A stretch of DNA of 64,000 bases from Streptomyces phaeolivaceus (GCF_009184865.1 NZ_CP045096.1:6758001-6822000); one strand, 5' to 3'. Positions 22,665 to 32,024 are shown, counted from the first letter of the stretch. A program made the numbers and translations. Notes: generated from the letters alone by a model not told the origin.

Positions 22665-23177
22665 GTGACCGAGCAGCCTCAGCAGCCCGCTCAGCCCCCG
22701 CAGCCCGGATACGGGTACCCGGGCGCCGCCCCCGGCCAGCCGGGCGCCAACCCGTACGGGGCTCCGGGGGCCGGTGACCCCTATGGTGCTCCGCAGGGCG
22801 GCTACCAGCAGCCGGGCGCGGGCCAGCCCGGCTACGGCTACCCGCAGCAGGGCGGTTACCCCCAGGGCGGCGGCTATCAGGGCGGCTACCAGGCGCCGCC
22901 CACGCCGGGCGGCGCGTACACCGGCGACCCCAACGCCCCGTACGGCTACGACCCCTACGGCCGCCCGTACTCCGACAAGTCCAAGATCGTCGCGGGCATC
23001 CTCTCGCTGTTCCTGGGCTCCTTCGGCGTCGGCCGCTTCTACATCGGCCATGTCGGCCTCGGTATCGCGCAGCTGCTCACCTGCGGTGGCCTCGGCATCT
23101 GGGCCCTGGTCGACGGCATCATCCTGCTGACCGGCAGCAACACCACGGACTCCAACGGGCGTGTCCTGCGTGGCTGA
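22665..23177 (+). CDS. TM2-domain protein with Pro/Gly/Tyr/Gln-rich N-terminus
   Basis: The first about 100 residues are low-complexity PQPGYGYPGAAPG and GYQQPGAGQPGYGYPQQGGY type repeats. Then comes the TM2 domain: PYSDKSKIVAGILSLFLGSF, GVGRFYIGHVGLGIAQLLTC and GGLGIWALVDGIILLTGS, two helices joined by a short turn containing the G-x-H/x-R-F-Y motif. The role of TM2 proteins is not established. GTG start with AGGAG upstream. It overlaps the following DUF2752 gene by 8 bp. A second TM2 gene with the same domain but a short N-terminus lies at 23926. Confidence 0.88.
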   Translation: MTEQPQQPAQPPQPGYGYPGAAPGQPGANPYGAPGAGDPYGAPQGGYQQPGAGQPGYGYPQQGGYPQGGGYQGGYQAPPTPGGAYTGDPNAPYGYDPYGRPYSDKSKIVAGILSLFLGSFGVGRFYIGHVGLGIAQLLTCGGLGIWALVDGIILLTGSNTTDSNGRVLRG

Positions 23178-23568
23178 GCGCGGCCTCAGCACCCTCCGGC
23201 ATCCGGCGGCGGCACCCTTCGCGGTGGCCGCCGCCGGGCTGGCGGGCGCCGCGTACCTGTACGGCACCGACCCGCACGAACCCGGCCGACTGCTGCCCCA
23301 GTGCCCGTTCCGCTATGTCACGGGGCTGCTCTGCCCCGCCTGCGGTGGCACCCGCATGGTGTACGACCTGATGCACGGCCAGTTCACCGCCGCCTGGCAC
23401 GACAACCGGGTGCTGCTGCTCGCCGCGCCCTTCGCGCTCGTCCTGCTCGGCCGCTGGGCCGTCGAGGGCCTGCGGGGCCGCCGCTGGCGCCCCCAACTGA
23501 AGCCCCGTACCCAGGCCTTGATCCTGGGCATCGCGGTGACGTGGACGATCGTCCGCAACCTTCACTGA
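23170..23568 (+). CDS. DUF2752 membrane protein
   Basis: 132 residues. The DUF2752 signature is complete: CPFRYVTGLLCPACGGTRMV, then YDLMHGQFTAAWHDNRVLLL, with C-P-x-C-G-x-T-R and the following N. Three membrane segments are visible (PFAVAAAGLAGAAYLY, VLLLAAPFALVLLGRW, ALILGIAVTWTIVRN). GTG 23170 overlaps the upstream TM2 gene; GTG 23161 is a possible longer start. Co-transcribed with the TM2 gene. Function unknown. Confidence 0.87.
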   Translation: MAERGLSTLRHPAAAPFAVAAAGLAGAAYLYGTDPHEPGRLLPQCPFRYVTGLLCPACGGTRMVYDLMHGQFTAAWHDNRVLLLAAPFALVLLGRWAVEGLRGRRWRPQLKPRTQALILGIAVTWTIVRNLH

Positions 23569-23608
23569 GTGGTCAGAGCGCTGAGTGGTCAGAGCACCGA
23601 GTGGTCAC
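23566..23608 (+). repeat. Tandem 16-bp repeat after the DUF2752 gene
   Basis: TGAGTGGTCAGAGCGC is followed directly by TGAGTGGTCAGAGCAC and a partial third copy CGAGTGGTCAC. The first copy includes the DUF2752 stop codon. The rest of the 357-bp gap up to the next gene (23609-23925) holds no gene and probably contains the promoter of the second TM2 gene. Confidence 0.7.
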
Positions 23609-23925
23609 GGCCGAATCCGGGTTCCTTCCCCCTGCTGAACCCCGTAAATCCCTTACGCCCGCTTTATGTTGCTCAGTTGTCGCAAGTTGGCCGGAATCGG
23701 ATCACGGAATCGGAACGATCGCTCGACTCCCCTCCCGTGCGCCCCTTGTGTCTCACTACGCTGCAACGGCTGCAGGGGGGATGACGGGGGATTACGTCGT
23801 GCTCGATCGTTGGCCGGTATTCGTCGTGCCCGATCGCTGCCGGTTTTTGCCGCGCCTTCTCTCCTGGGATCCCCCCGGAGCCAACCGCTTCGGTTATTCA
23901 GTCAGTTCATCCAGGAGTTGTTTCC

Positions 23926-24189
23926 ATGACCGTCCCCACCCCTGACGCTCCCTTCGGCCACGACCCGCAGGGGCGCCCGTACTCCGACAAGTCGAAGATC
24001 GTCGCCGGCATTCTGCAGCTCTTCCTCGGTACGCTCGGCATCGGTCGCTTCTACGTCGGTTCCGTCGGCGTGGGCGTCGCCCAGCTCCTCACCTGCGGCG
24101 GTCTGGGCTTCTGGGCCCTGATCGACGGCATCCTGTTCCTCACGAGCAACGACCGCACCGACGCCCAGGGCCGTGTCCTGCGCGGCTGA
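23926..24189 (+). CDS. TM2-domain protein, short form
   Basis: 87 residues: a short polar N-terminus (TVPTPDAPFGHDPQGR), then PYSDKSKIVAGILQLFLGTL, GIGRFYVGSVGVGVAQLLTC and GGLGFWALIDGILFLTSN, ending in GRVLRG. Domain and tail match the longer TM2 protein at 22665-23177 almost residue for residue, so the two are paralogues of recent origin. AGGAG is about 9 bases before the ATG. Followed by a strong terminator. Confidence 0.87.
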   Translation: MTVPTPDAPFGHDPQGRPYSDKSKIVAGILQLFLGTLGIGRFYVGSVGVGVAQLLTCGGLGFWALIDGILFLTSNDRTDAQGRVLRG

Positions 24190-24208
24190 GCTCGGCACCA
24201 CACCGCTT

Positions 24209-24242
24209 GAGGGCCCCGCTCCGGGATCGGAGCGGGGCCCTC
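24209..24242. terminator. Bidirectional terminator between the TM2 gene and sdhB
   Basis: GAGGGCCCCGCTCC (24209-24222) and GGAGCGGGGCCCTC (24229-24242) form a perfect 14-bp stem with a 6-base loop between convergent genes. Confidence 0.85.
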
Positions 24243-24263
24243 AGCGTCGTACGGCTCGCAGGC

Positions 24264-25043
24264 CTAGAAGCGGCGCGTGATGAGCGCCCGCTTCACCTCC
24301 TGGATCGCCTTGGTGACCTCGATACCGCGCGGGCAGGCGTCCGTGCAGTTGAACGTCGTACGGCAACGCCACACGCCGTCACGGTCGTTGAGGATCTCCA
24401 GCCGCTGCTCACCGGCCTCGTCGCGCGAGTCGAAGATGAAGCGGTGGGCGTTGACGATCGCGGCCGGACCGAAGTACTGGCCGTCGTTCCAGAACACCGG
24501 GCACGAGGACGTGCACGCGGCGCACAGGATGCACTTGGTGGTGTCGTCGAAGCGCTCACGGTCCTCGGCGGTCTGGAAACGCTCCCGCGTCGGCTCGTTG
24601 GTGTCCTTCGTGATCAGGAAGGGCATCACGTCCCGGTACGCCTGGAAGAACGGCTCCATGTCCACGACCAGGTCCTTGAGGACCGTGAGGCCCTTGATGG
24701 GCTCGACCGTGATCGGCTTCTCGGGGTTGATGTCCTTGATCAGCGTCTTGCAGGCCAGCCGGTTCTTGCCGTTGATCCGCATGGCGTCCGAACCGCAGAT
24801 GCCGTGGGCGCAGGAACGGCGGAAGGTCAGGGTGCCGTCCACATCCCACTTGATCTTGTGCAGACCGTCGAGGACGCGCTCCTTGGGGTCGATCTCCAGC
24901 TGGAAGTCTTCCCAGGTCGCCTCGGCCGAGACTTCGGAGTTGAAGCGACGGACACGGAAGGTGACCGTGATGTACGGGGAGTCGGCGAAGCCGGGCTCGG
25001 GGCTGCCTGCCGCGTCCGCCTTCTCCAGGGTCGGGGTTGCCAT
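24264..25043 (-). CDS. sdhB: Succinate dehydrogenase iron-sulfur subunit
   Basis: Electron-transfer subunit of complex II. Cluster ligands are visible: the [2Fe-2S] set C78, C83 and C98 (CAHGICGSDAMR...LAC, with one ligand position taken by D86 in this spacing), and C171-x2-C-x2-C-x3-C181 with C227, C233 and C237 for the [4Fe-4S] and [3Fe-4S] clusters. 259 residues, normal length. The start ATG overlaps the sdhA stop by one base (TGATG), so translation is coupled. Last gene of sdhCDAB. Confidence 0.97.
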   Translation of the reverse strand: MATPTLEKADAAGSPEPGFADSPYITVTFRVRRFNSEVSAEATWEDFQLEIDPKERVLDGLHKIKWDVDGTLTFRRSCAHGICGSDAMRINGKNRLACKTLIKDINPEKPITVEPIKGLTVLKDLVVDMEPFFQAYRDVMPFLITKDTNEPTRERFQTAEDRERFDDTTKCILCAACTSSCPVFWNDGQYFGPAAIVNAHRFIFDSRDEAGEQRLEILNDRDGVWRCRTTFNCTDACPRGIEVTKAIQEVKRALITRRF

Positions 25044-26797
25044 CAGTACTTACGCTCCATCGGCTGGTAGCGGGTCTGGACGACCGGCTTGTAGTCGAGG
25101 CGGACGGTCTCGGAGCCGTCGTCGCCGACCTCGCGGTACGCCATGGTGTGACGCATGAAGTTGACGTCGTCGCGGTTCGGGTAGTCCTCGCGGTAGTGAC
25201 CGCCGCGGGACTCCTTGCGCGCGAGCGCCGACACGGCCATGACCTCGGCCAGATCGAGCAGGTTGCCCAGCTCGACGGCCTCCAGGAGGTCGGTGTTGAA
25301 CCGCCGGCCCTTGTCCTGGATCGCCACGTTCTTGTAGCGGGCGCGCAGCTCGGCGATCTTCTCTACGGCCGTCTTGATCGTCTGCTCGGTGCGGAACACC
25401 ATGACGTTGGCGTCCATGGTCTCCTGCAGCTCGCGCCGCAGCTCCGCCACGCGCTCGTTGCCCGTGGAGTCGCGCAGCCGCTCGATCTGCTCGACGACCA
25501 GCGACTCCGGGTTCTCCGGCAGCTCGACGAAGTCGGCCTGCTGGGAGTAGTCGGCGGCGGCGATGCCGGCCCGGCGCCCGAAGACGTTGATGTCGAGCAG
25601 CGAGTTGGTGCCGAGACGGTTGGCGCCGTGCACGGAGACACAGGCGACCTCGCCGGCGGCGTACAGACCCGGGACGACGGTGGTGTTGTCGATCAGGACC
25701 TCACCCTCGACGTTCGTCGGGATGCCGCCCATGGCGTAGTGCGCGGTCGGCTGGATCGGGATCGGGTCCGTGTAGGGCTCGATACCGAGGTACGTCCGCG
25801 CGAACTCGGTGATGTCCGGGAGCTTGGCGTCGAGCTGCTCCGGCGGGAGGTGGGTGAGGTCGAGGTAGACGTGGTCGCCCTCGGGACCGCAGCCGCGGCC
25901 CTCACGGATCTCCGTGTAGATGGAGCGGGACACGACGTCACGGGACGCGAGGTCCTTCATGACCGGCGCGTACTTCTCCATGAAGCGCTCGCCGTCCTTG
26001 TTGCGGAGGATGCCGCCCTCACCGCGGGCGCCCTCCGTCAGCAGGATGCCCATGCGCCAGATGCCGGTCGGGTGGAACTGGAAGAACTCCATGTCCTCCA
26101 GCGGCAGTCCGCGACGGTAGACGGCGGCCTGGCCGTCACCGGTCAGCGTGTGCGCGTTCGACGTCACCTTGAAGAACTTGCCGCAGCCGCCGGACGCGTA
26201 GATCACGGCCTTCGCCTGGAAGATGTGGATCTCACCGGTGGCGAGTTCGTACGCCACGACACCGGCCGACTTCTTGACGCCGTCGACCTCGGTGATCAGC
26301 TGGTCCAGGACGTAGAACTCGTTGAAGAACTCCACGCCGTGCTTGACGCAGTTCTGGTACAGCGTCTGGAGGATCATGTGGCCGGTGCGGTCGGCCGCGT
26401 AGCAGGAGCGGCGGACCGGGGCCTCGCCGTGGTTCCGGCTGTGACCGCCGAAGCGGCGCTGGTCGATCGTGCCGTTGGGCGTCCGGTTGAACGGCAGGCC
26501 CATCTTCTCCAGGTCGAGGACGGAGTCGATGGCCTCCTTCGCCAGGATCTCGGCGGCGTCCTGGTCGACCAGGTAGTCACCGCCCTTGACCGTGTCGAAG
26601 GTGTGCCACTCCCAGTTGTCCTCCTCCACGTTGGCGAGCGCGGCGGCCATACCGCCCTGCGCGGCGCCCGTGTGGGAGCGGGTGGGATACAGCTTGGTCA
26701 GCACGGCGGTGCGGCTGCGCTGCGTGGACTCGATGGCCGCGCGCATTCCGGCGCCGCCGGCGCCGACGATGACGGTGTCGTACTTGTGGATCTTCAT
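25043..26797 (-). CDS. sdhA: Succinate dehydrogenase flavoprotein subunit
   Basis: Catalyses oxidation of succinate to fumarate in the TCA cycle. The FAD-binding motif [16 protein letters not shown] is at the N-terminus, and [10 protein letters not shown] includes the His that normally carries covalent FAD (H42). [20 protein letters not shown] is the conserved [11 protein letters not shown] region, and active-site sequences continue through [22 protein letters not shown] and [20 protein letters not shown]. 584 residues, as expected. ATG 26797 is 23 bases after sdhD's stop; the upstream in-frame extension belongs to sdhD in another frame. Confidence 0.97.
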   Translation of the reverse strand: MKIHKYDTVIVGAGGAGMRAAIESTQRSRTAVLTKLYPTRSHTGAAQGGMAAALANVEEDNWEWHTFDTVKGGDYLVDQDAAEILAKEAIDSVLDLEKMGLPFNRTPNGTIDQRRFGGHSRNHGEAPVRRSCYAADRTGHMILQTLYQNCVKHGVEFFNEFYVLDQLITEVDGVKKSAGVVAYELATGEIHIFQAKAVIYASGGCGKFFKVTSNAHTLTGDGQAAVYRRGLPLEDMEFFQFHPTGIWRMGILLTEGARGEGGILRNKDGERFMEKYAPVMKDLASRDVVSRSIYTEIREGRGCGPEGDHVYLDLTHLPPEQLDAKLPDITEFARTYLGIEPYTDPIPIQPTAHYAMGGIPTNVEGEVLIDNTTVVPGLYAAGEVACVSVHGANRLGTNSLLDINVFGRRAGIAAADYSQQADFVELPENPESLVVEQIERLRDSTGNERVAELRRELQETMDANVMVFRTEQTIKTAVEKIAELRARYKNVAIQDKGRRFNTDLLEAVELGNLLDLAEVMAVSALARKESRGGHYREDYPNRDDVNFMRHTMAYREVGDDGSETVRLDYKPVVQTRYQPMERKY

Positions 26798-26820
26798 GAT
26801 CGGTTGCCTCAGCCCCGTGC

Positions 26821-27312
26821 CTAGCGGATGTTCGGGTCGAAGGTGAAGATCACCAGCGTGCCCAGCAGGATGGTGAACACCGTGGCGGTGTAGAGCAGGC
26901 CCTTGAGCCACAGCCGGGTGTTCGCGCGCTCCGCGTAGTCGTTGATGACGGTACGCAGGCCGTTCGCGCCGTGCAGCATCGCGAGCCACAGCATCAGCAG
27001 GTCCCAGGTCTGCCAGAACGGCGAGGCCCAGCGGCCCGCGACGAACGCGAAGCCGATCTTGGAGACGCCGCCGTCGAGGACGAGCTGGATCAGCAGGTGG
27101 CCGATGACCAGGACGACCAGGACGATGCCGGACAGCCGCATGAAGAGCCACGCGACCATCTCGAAGTTGCCGCGGGTCGACTTCGGGGTCTTCTTGGTGC
27201 GCTTGCGGGGCGGCTCGATGACGGGGGCCGGGTTGTCTGGGCTGTAGCCCGACAGTGCCCCGGCGCCCTCGACGGGGCCGATGCCGGATGCGGTGGTTTC
27301 AGTGGTGGACAT
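26821..27312 (-). CDS. sdhD: Succinate dehydrogenase membrane anchor subunit
   Basis: 163 residues with a polar, Thr/Pro/Lys-rich N-terminus ([16 protein letters not shown]) and three helices: [20 protein letters not shown] (with a heme-ligand-type His), [25 protein letters not shown] and [20 protein letters not shown]. It anchors SdhAB and forms the quinone site together with SdhC. It starts 5 bases after sdhC's stop in the same operon. Confidence 0.93.
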   Translation of the reverse strand: MSTTETTASGIGPVEGAGALSGYSPDNPAPVIEPPRKRTKKTPKSTRGNFEMVAWLFMRLSGIVLVVLVIGHLLIQLVLDGGVSKIGFAFVAGRWASPFWQTWDLLMLWLAMLHGANGLRTVINDYAERANTRLWLKGLLYTATVFTILLGTLVIFTFDPNIR

Positions 27313-27317
27313 CTGCC

Positions 27318-27698
27318 TCAGCTCCCGAAGACTTCACGAGCGGCGTGGCCGAGGACGGGGTACAGGGCCCCGATCATCAGGACGACCCAGATGCCGACGA
27401 CGGACCAGAGCATCGTCTTCTGGTGACGGGGGCCGTTCGACCAGAAGTCGACGGCGATGACCCGAAGACCGTTGAGCGCGTGGAAGAGGATGGCGGCGAC
27501 GAGGCCGTACTCCAGCAGCGCGACGATCGGCGTCTTGTACGTGGCCACGACCTTGTCGTAGGCGTCGGGGGAGACACGGACGAGAGCGGTGTCCAGCACG
27601 TGTACGAACAGGAAGAAGAAGATGAGGACGCCGGTGACTCGATGAGCCACCCAGGACCACATTCCTTCCCGGCCGCGGTACAGCGTTCCAGCCGGCAC
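27318..27698 (-). CDS. sdhC: Succinate dehydrogenase cytochrome b-type subunit
   Basis: 126 residues from GTG 27698, which has GGAGGG six bases upstream; an ATG at 27773 would add 25 unusual Pro/Gly residues. The family motif is MWSWVAHRVTGVLIFFFLFV HVLDTALV, and a second heme-ligand-type His lies in AILFHALNGLRVIAVDFW. The third helix is MLWSVVGIWVVLMIGALYPV. First gene of sdhCDAB. The promoter should lie in 27700-27860; TACCAT about 85 bases upstream on the minus strand is one -10 candidate, but no clear -35 stands out. Confidence 0.94.
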   Translation of the reverse strand: MPAGTLYRGREGMWSWVAHRVTGVLIFFFLFVHVLDTALVRVSPDAYDKVVATYKTPIVALLEYGLVAAILFHALNGLRVIAVDFWSNGPRHQKTMLWSVVGIWVVLMIGALYPVLGHAAREVFGS

Positions 27699-27924
27699 GG
27701 AAGAACCCTCCGGGAGCGGGGATTGGGGCCGGCCGGCTTGCTTGTCGGTCTGACCCGGCCGGGTACGGTCCACCGGCCCCGGCCATGGTAGCGATGCCGT
27801 TGCACTTGGATTGAGCCGGGAGGGTTGGTGTGATCAAACTGGCATACAAAGGTGCACGTAAGGGTGAGTACTGGGCGGCATCCGGGGCGGGGGGTTCGGT
27901 GCGTTGCCGGGTGCGGGCTCGTTG

Positions 27925-28064
27925 TGGCTGGTCGCGCAGTTCCCCGCGCCCCTTGAGAGCTGTGCCCCTTGAGAGCTGTGCCCCTTGAGAGCTGCGCCCC
28001 TTCAGGGCTGCGCCCCTTCAGGGCTGCGCCCCTTCAGGGCTGCGCCCCTTCAGGGCTGCGCCCT
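27925..28064 (+). repeat. Intergenic palindrome type 2 followed by an array of 17-bp repeats
   Basis: TGGCTGGTCGCGCAGTTCCC and the following CGCGCCCCT (27925-27953) are the type 2 intergenic repeat also seen at 41200, 43509 and 32590-32700. It is followed by about seven head-to-tail 17-mers: two to three of the form GCCCCTTGAGAGCTGTG and about five of the form GCCCCTTCAGGGCTGCG. The array ends at the stop codon of the OHCU decarboxylase gene. The gap between sdhC and that gene (27699-28063) is otherwise promoter sequence. Confidence 0.85.
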
Positions 28065-28693
28065 CAAAAGGTCGCGCGGGTTCCCGCGGTTCTTCCGAGG
28101 TGGGTGGTGAGGCGGGATTTGGCCAGGTGGCGGAGTTGTTCGGCTACCACCACTCGCTCTTCCTCGGGGTCGTTGGAGAGGCGGGAGCGGATGCCCTCCA
28201 GGGTGTGGTCGAGGAGTTCGTCGGGGTGGGTGGTGGTGAGGGAGATGACGAAGACGTGGCCGAAGCGGGCCTCGTAGGCGGCGTGCGCGGCGTTCAGCGC
28301 GGTGTGGGCCACGCCGTACGTGTCGTCGGGGAGGGCGGGGAGCGTCTCGCCGGCCAGGGCCTCGGCGAGGTCGGATGCCGTGAGGTCGTACGCGGCCTCG
28401 TCCGACGCGGCGAACAGCGCGTCCAGGTCGGGATAGGGGCGGTGGTCGGTGAGGCGGTGCGCCCAGCGCAGGCTGCGCAGACAGGTGAGGAGGGTCTCCC
28501 GGGCCGTGTCGGCGGGCGCGCGGTTGAACCGCTCCAGGGCCGACGGGCCGGCGGTGTGGACCTGCTCCGGTATGGCGACCTGGCCGGGGAGACGGGGGAG
28601 ACGGTGCGGAGGCAGCGTGGATCCTCGGCGGTGCGTAGGGGTCGGCTGGGCAGGCTGTGCGAGAGGTGCCACCACGTTATCGAGGCGGTTCAT
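28064..28693 (-). CDS. OHCU decarboxylase (ureidoimidazoline decarboxylase, purine catabolism)
   Basis: Converts 2-oxo-4-hydroxy-4-carboxy-5-ureidoimidazoline to S-allantoin after urate oxidase. The family shows as ALERFNRAPADTARETLLTC, then WAHRLTDHRPYPDLDALFAA, ALNAAHAAYEARFGHVFVIS and LDHTLEGIRSRLSNDPEEER VVVAEQLRHLAKSRL. The core domain begins at about residue 50. The preceding segment is Pro/Arg/Gln-rich, so the true start could be later than ATG 28693. No urate oxidase or HIU hydrolase gene is adjacent. The 3' end abuts the 17-bp repeat array. Confidence 0.85.
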   Translation of the reverse strand: MNRLDNVVAPLAQPAQPTPTHRRGSTLPPHRLPRLPGQVAIPEQVHTAGPSALERFNRAPADTARETLLTCLRSLRWAHRLTDHRPYPDLDALFAASDEAAYDLTASDLAEALAGETLPALPDDTYGVAHTALNAAHAAYEARFGHVFVISLTTTHPDELLDHTLEGIRSRLSNDPEEERVVVAEQLRHLAKSRLTTHLGRTAGTRATF

Positions 28694-28908
28694 GGGCTGT
28701 CCGTTCGATGCCCGAAATTCACCCGAACGGGAGAGTTTCGGAACCTGTGGTGGACGGATCGGGGGATGGGACGTCGTAGGTTCGAGAAGGGACCCGGTGG
28801 AGAGCCGGGAGTGAGTGGAAGCGAGACCGGGGGCGAAGCGTGGCGAGAGGTGTGTGAGATGTCGTGGACGGTGACCGGGACTGGGAGGGCAAAGACCGGG
28901 GGCGTGTC

Positions 28909-30561
28909 GTGAACCGAGGCCGGCGCAGGGCACCCCGCAGGAAGACGGCGATCACGTCGAAAGGGTTGCTCGTCGGCGCGGGAGTCGTGCTTGCGGGCGG
29001 CGCGGTCGCGGCGGCCGTGACCGTGTGGCCGGGCGAGGGGAAGCGGACACCGGCCGGGGCGGGATCGACTCCGGAGCGGACCTCCGTGGGCGCCGCCGCG
29101 ACCCCGCCCTCCGCGTCACCGTCGCCGTCGCGCACCTATCCGCTGTCCGAGGAGCCGCGGACCGTTCCCGCCGTACGGGAGCACGAGGCCGCCCGGGGCC
29201 CCGGCTGGAAGCCCGCCGACGGCGGCCGGGTCGTCGTACGGAACGCGGCGCTGGCCGACGAGGGGCGGCTGACCGCCGGGGAGCTGGGGCTCGACTACGC
29301 GGGGGAGGCGAAGCCGCGCGACGGGGACGTGGAGCTGGCGCTGACCGGATCGGGGAAGTCCGCTTCGGAGGCGTACACGCTGACCGTCGGGGACGGCCGG
29401 GTGCGGATAGCCGCGCCCGCCGAGGCGGGGGTCTTCTACGGGACGCGCACCCTGAAGCAGGAGGTGCGCGGCGGCGGTACGGCGCCGGAGGGCGTCGTGA
29501 AGGACGAGCCGGCCAAGCCGCAGCGCGGATTCATGCTCGACATCGCGCGCAAGCACTTCACGGCGGGCTGGATCGAGGACCGCGTCCGTGAGCTGGGCGA
29601 CCTCAAGTACAACCAGCTCGGCCTGCACTTCTCCGACGACCAGGGCTTCCGGATCGAGTCCACGAGCCACCCCGAGGTGGTGTCGGAGCAGCACCTCACC
29701 AAGGCCCAGGTGCGGAAGATCCTGGACCTCGCGGAGAGCCGGCACATCACGGTCGTACCGGAGATCGACTCACCCGGGCATCTGGGCGCCGTGATCGCGG
29801 CCAATCCGGAGCTGCAGCTGAGGAACGCGCAGGGCGTGGCCGCGAGCGGGGCCGTCGACATCGCCGATCCGGAGTCGGCCGAGGTCGTGGACGAGCTGCT
29901 CGACGAGTACGCCGACCTCTTCAAGGGCGCGTACTGGCATCTGGGCGCCGACGAGTACCGGGCGCTGATGGTGTCGAACCCGGAGGCGTCCTATCCGCAG
30001 CTGGCCGCCGCCGCGCGGCAGAAGTACGGCGCCGGGGCGACCGTCGCCGACCTCGCGACCGGCTGGCTGAACGACCGCGCGAAGGTGATGCGCGGCCACG
30101 ACCGGACCGTGCGGGCCTGGAACGACGGGTTCTTCCGGGGCGGGTCGGTCCAGCCGGACACGTCGATCCAGGTCGCGTACTGGACGGGCAAGGAGATCGG
30201 GGCCCGGCCGCCGATCGAGTATCTGAGCGCCGGACGACAGGTGATCAACTACAACGACGAGTATCTGTACTACGTCCTCGGCGAGCCCAACCAGTTCGTC
30301 TACCCGACCGGGCAGCGCATCTACGAGTCCTGGACCCCGAGGGTGCTGCGCGGCACGACCGCCGTCCCGGCCCAGTACGACGATCAGATCCTCGGCGGTG
30401 TCTTCGCCGTCTGGTGCGACCTCGCGAACCGGCAGACCGAGGCGCAGGTCGCGGCGGGTGTCCGGATGCCGCTGCGGGCGCTGTCGCAGAAGCTGTGGGA
30501 CCCGGGGAAGCCGGCGCTCGGCTGGGCGGAGTTCCGGGAGCTGTCGGCGAAGGTGAGCTGA
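28909..30561 (+). CDS. Beta-N-acetylhexosaminidase (GH20)
   Basis: Secreted or membrane-anchored exo-hexosaminidase that would release GlcNAc from chitin or wall fragments. The N-terminus is RRRAPRRKTAITSK followed by a hydrophobic signal or anchor (GLLVGAGVVLAGGAVAAAVT). The GH20b domain spans about 90-185. The catalytic barrel has RGFMLDIARKHFTAGWIEDR, YNQLGLHFSDDQGFRIES, VVPEIDSPGHLGAV and the catalytic D348-E349 pair in WHLGADEY. Downstream aromatic residues occur in VRAWNDGF and QVAYWTGKE. GTG 28909 gives a basic n-region directly before the hydrophobic core. Divergent from the OHCU gene; the shared upstream region is about 215 bp. Confidence 0.93.
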   Translation: MNRGRRRAPRRKTAITSKGLLVGAGVVLAGGAVAAAVTVWPGEGKRTPAGAGSTPERTSVGAAATPPSASPSPSRTYPLSEEPRTVPAVREHEAARGPGWKPADGGRVVVRNAALADEGRLTAGELGLDYAGEAKPRDGDVELALTGSGKSASEAYTLTVGDGRVRIAAPAEAGVFYGTRTLKQEVRGGGTAPEGVVKDEPAKPQRGFMLDIARKHFTAGWIEDRVRELGDLKYNQLGLHFSDDQGFRIESTSHPEVVSEQHLTKAQVRKILDLAESRHITVVPEIDSPGHLGAVIAANPELQLRNAQGVAASGAVDIADPESAEVVDELLDEYADLFKGAYWHLGADEYRALMVSNPEASYPQLAAAARQKYGAGATVADLATGWLNDRAKVMRGHDRTVRAWNDGFFRGGSVQPDTSIQVAYWTGKEIGARPPIEYLSAGRQVINYNDEYLYYVLGEPNQFVYPTGQRIYESWTPRVLRGTTAVPAQYDDQILGGVFAVWCDLANRQTEAQVAAGVRMPLRALSQKLWDPGKPALGWAEFRELSAKVS

Positions 30562-30658
30562 GGCCCGGCCGCCGTCCGGCCCGCGTCCGGCCCGCGCACA
30601 TGTGCGGATTGCCCGATTCCGGGGGCGAAGCGTCGTACGTGTGTGGTGTATTCCCGGT

Positions 30659-31195
30659 ATGGGGTACTGGGGGTACTACGTCGTGGGCAGAAGCGAGCGG
30701 CGGCTCGTGGAGCTGGGCGCGCTGGGCGGGGCCGCGGGGATGACGCTGTGCGTGACGGCGGACGGCGGCTGGCAGGTCTGGGCGCGTCCGACGGGCGCGC
30801 CCGGTGCCGAGACCGCCGCCGGCACCGGTGACGTCGGGAACATGAACACGCTCGCCCGGGAGACGGGGGCGCCCGCGCTGTTCGGCTATGTCATGGACAG
30901 CGAGTGCGTGGTCGTCGAGGCCGCCGGACCGGAGAGCGGGGCGTGGACGGCCTGTCTCGCGCGGCGGGCCATGGCCAGGTATCTGGGTGACGGGGAGGGG
31001 CATGCCGTCGAGGACTACTTCCTCGAACCGCGCGACGCCGCCGAGCGTGCCGTCGCCTGGGCGGCGGAGGCGGGACGGGCCGTCGTCGAGCGGTCGTTGG
31101 TCGATGTGTTCACCTCGGAGCCTGGACCGGCGGACCCCCTGGCTGAAAACATTCTGTTCCGGTTGCTCGACCGGCTCGGGGTCGTCCCTCTGTGA
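30659..31195 (+). CDS. Conserved Streptomyces hypothetical protein (178 aa)
   Basis: Reads MGYWGYYVVGRSERRLVELG, then GMTLCVTADGGWQVWARPTG, MNTLARETGAPALFGYVMDS and ECVVVEAAGPESGAWTACLA. The C-terminal part is helical (AERAVAWAAEAGRAVVERSL, DPLAENILFRLLDRLGVVPL). No enzyme motif or membrane segment is seen. ATG 30659 is preferred over ATG 30602, which adds a basic unconserved-looking segment. First of three co-oriented unknown genes (30659-32528) ahead of the sigma factor pair. Confidence 0.7.
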   Translation: MGYWGYYVVGRSERRLVELGALGGAAGMTLCVTADGGWQVWARPTGAPGAETAAGTGDVGNMNTLARETGAPALFGYVMDSECVVVEAAGPESGAWTACLARRAMARYLGDGEGHAVEDYFLEPRDAAERAVAWAAEAGRAVVERSLVDVFTSEPGPADPLAENILFRLLDRLGVVPL

Positions 31196-31298
31196 CACTC
31201 CCGAGTCGTCGCACGCAGTAAGGGGAAGTGCGGGCTCCGTATAACCGGGCCGCGGTCGAGCGGGATCTAGGGGATCTGTGGGATCCAGGGGAGGCGCG

Positions 31299-31868
31299 AT
31301 GAGCCTGGTGGAGCTGTTGGCCCAGGCCGACGAACGCGGTCTGGCGGCAAGCGGGTTGGCTTGTTTGGACCGTTGCGTACCGCTTCTCGGGGGCGACGAC
31401 GAGGTGCTGCGTCCGCTGTGGGCGGGACTGGTGGACGACGGCGAGGGGTGGGGCGAGAAGGTCACCAAGGCGCGCGGTGAGCTGGAGGCCGTGGCTCCGG
31501 CCGCCGCCGACGGGGGCGAGGAGATCGTCGTGCTCGCCCGGGGGATGCTCGACGCGGTCCCCGCGGAGCGGTCCGGGGACGGGCTGCGGGAGTGGGCCGA
31601 GGTGTGTTCGGTGTCGGCCCTGCGGATCCATCAGCTGCTCGACCCGCTGGACGCCGGGGGCGACGACTCCGTGGCGGCCTGCCGGGCGGGCCGCACCGAG
31701 GGCGCCTCCCATCTGGTCGCCGCCGAACTGCGCCGCCAGGTCGTGGTGCTGGAACTGCTCGCGCAGCACGGGGCGGCGGGGGTACGACAGGCGCTCGGCG
31801 CGGCCACGGAGGGACGGCGCGTGCTGCGGGCGGTGGTGTCACGGCGGGCGCGCGGCGCGCGGCGGTAG
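31299..31868 (+). CDS. Conserved hypothetical protein, helical (189 aa)
   Basis: ATG 31299 is preceded by GGGGAGG. The sequence is mostly helical and acidic: SLVELLAQADERGLAASGLA CLDRCVPLLGG, GWGEKVTKARGELEAVAPAA, WAEVCSVSALRIHQLLDPLD and HLVAAELRRQVVVLELLAQH, ending in a basic tail (VVSRRARGARR). Similar proteins occur in this chromosomal position in other Streptomyces, judged from memory; function unknown. Confidence 0.75.
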   Translation: MSLVELLAQADERGLAASGLACLDRCVPLLGGDDEVLRPLWAGLVDDGEGWGEKVTKARGELEAVAPAAADGGEEIVVLARGMLDAVPAERSGDGLREWAEVCSVSALRIHQLLDPLDAGGDDSVAACRAGRTEGASHLVAAELRRQVVVLELLAQHGAAGVRQALGAATEGRRVLRAVVSRRARGARR

Positions 31869-32024
31869 ACCTCCGCGTGACCTCCGCATGCGTCGCGGCC
31901 GTAAACCTCGGTTTCCTGGTGGGTCCTGTGGGCGTCCTGGGGCCGGGTGTGGCGGTCCTGCGCCGGTGTCGCGCACACGCCGAAATCGCGAAACGTCCCG
32001 CGCGGGGCGGGCGCTTTCCCGAGT

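Noticed and set aside
27948..28064. CRISPR or att-site array
   Set aside because: Units of 17 bp directly abut each other with no spacers; they are simple tandem repeats linked to an intergenic palindrome.
28694..28933. N-terminal extension of the OHCU decarboxylase to 28933
   Set aside because: The extra residues are Pro/Ser/Arg-rich and overlap the divergent GH20 gene start; ATG 28693 or a later start is more likely.
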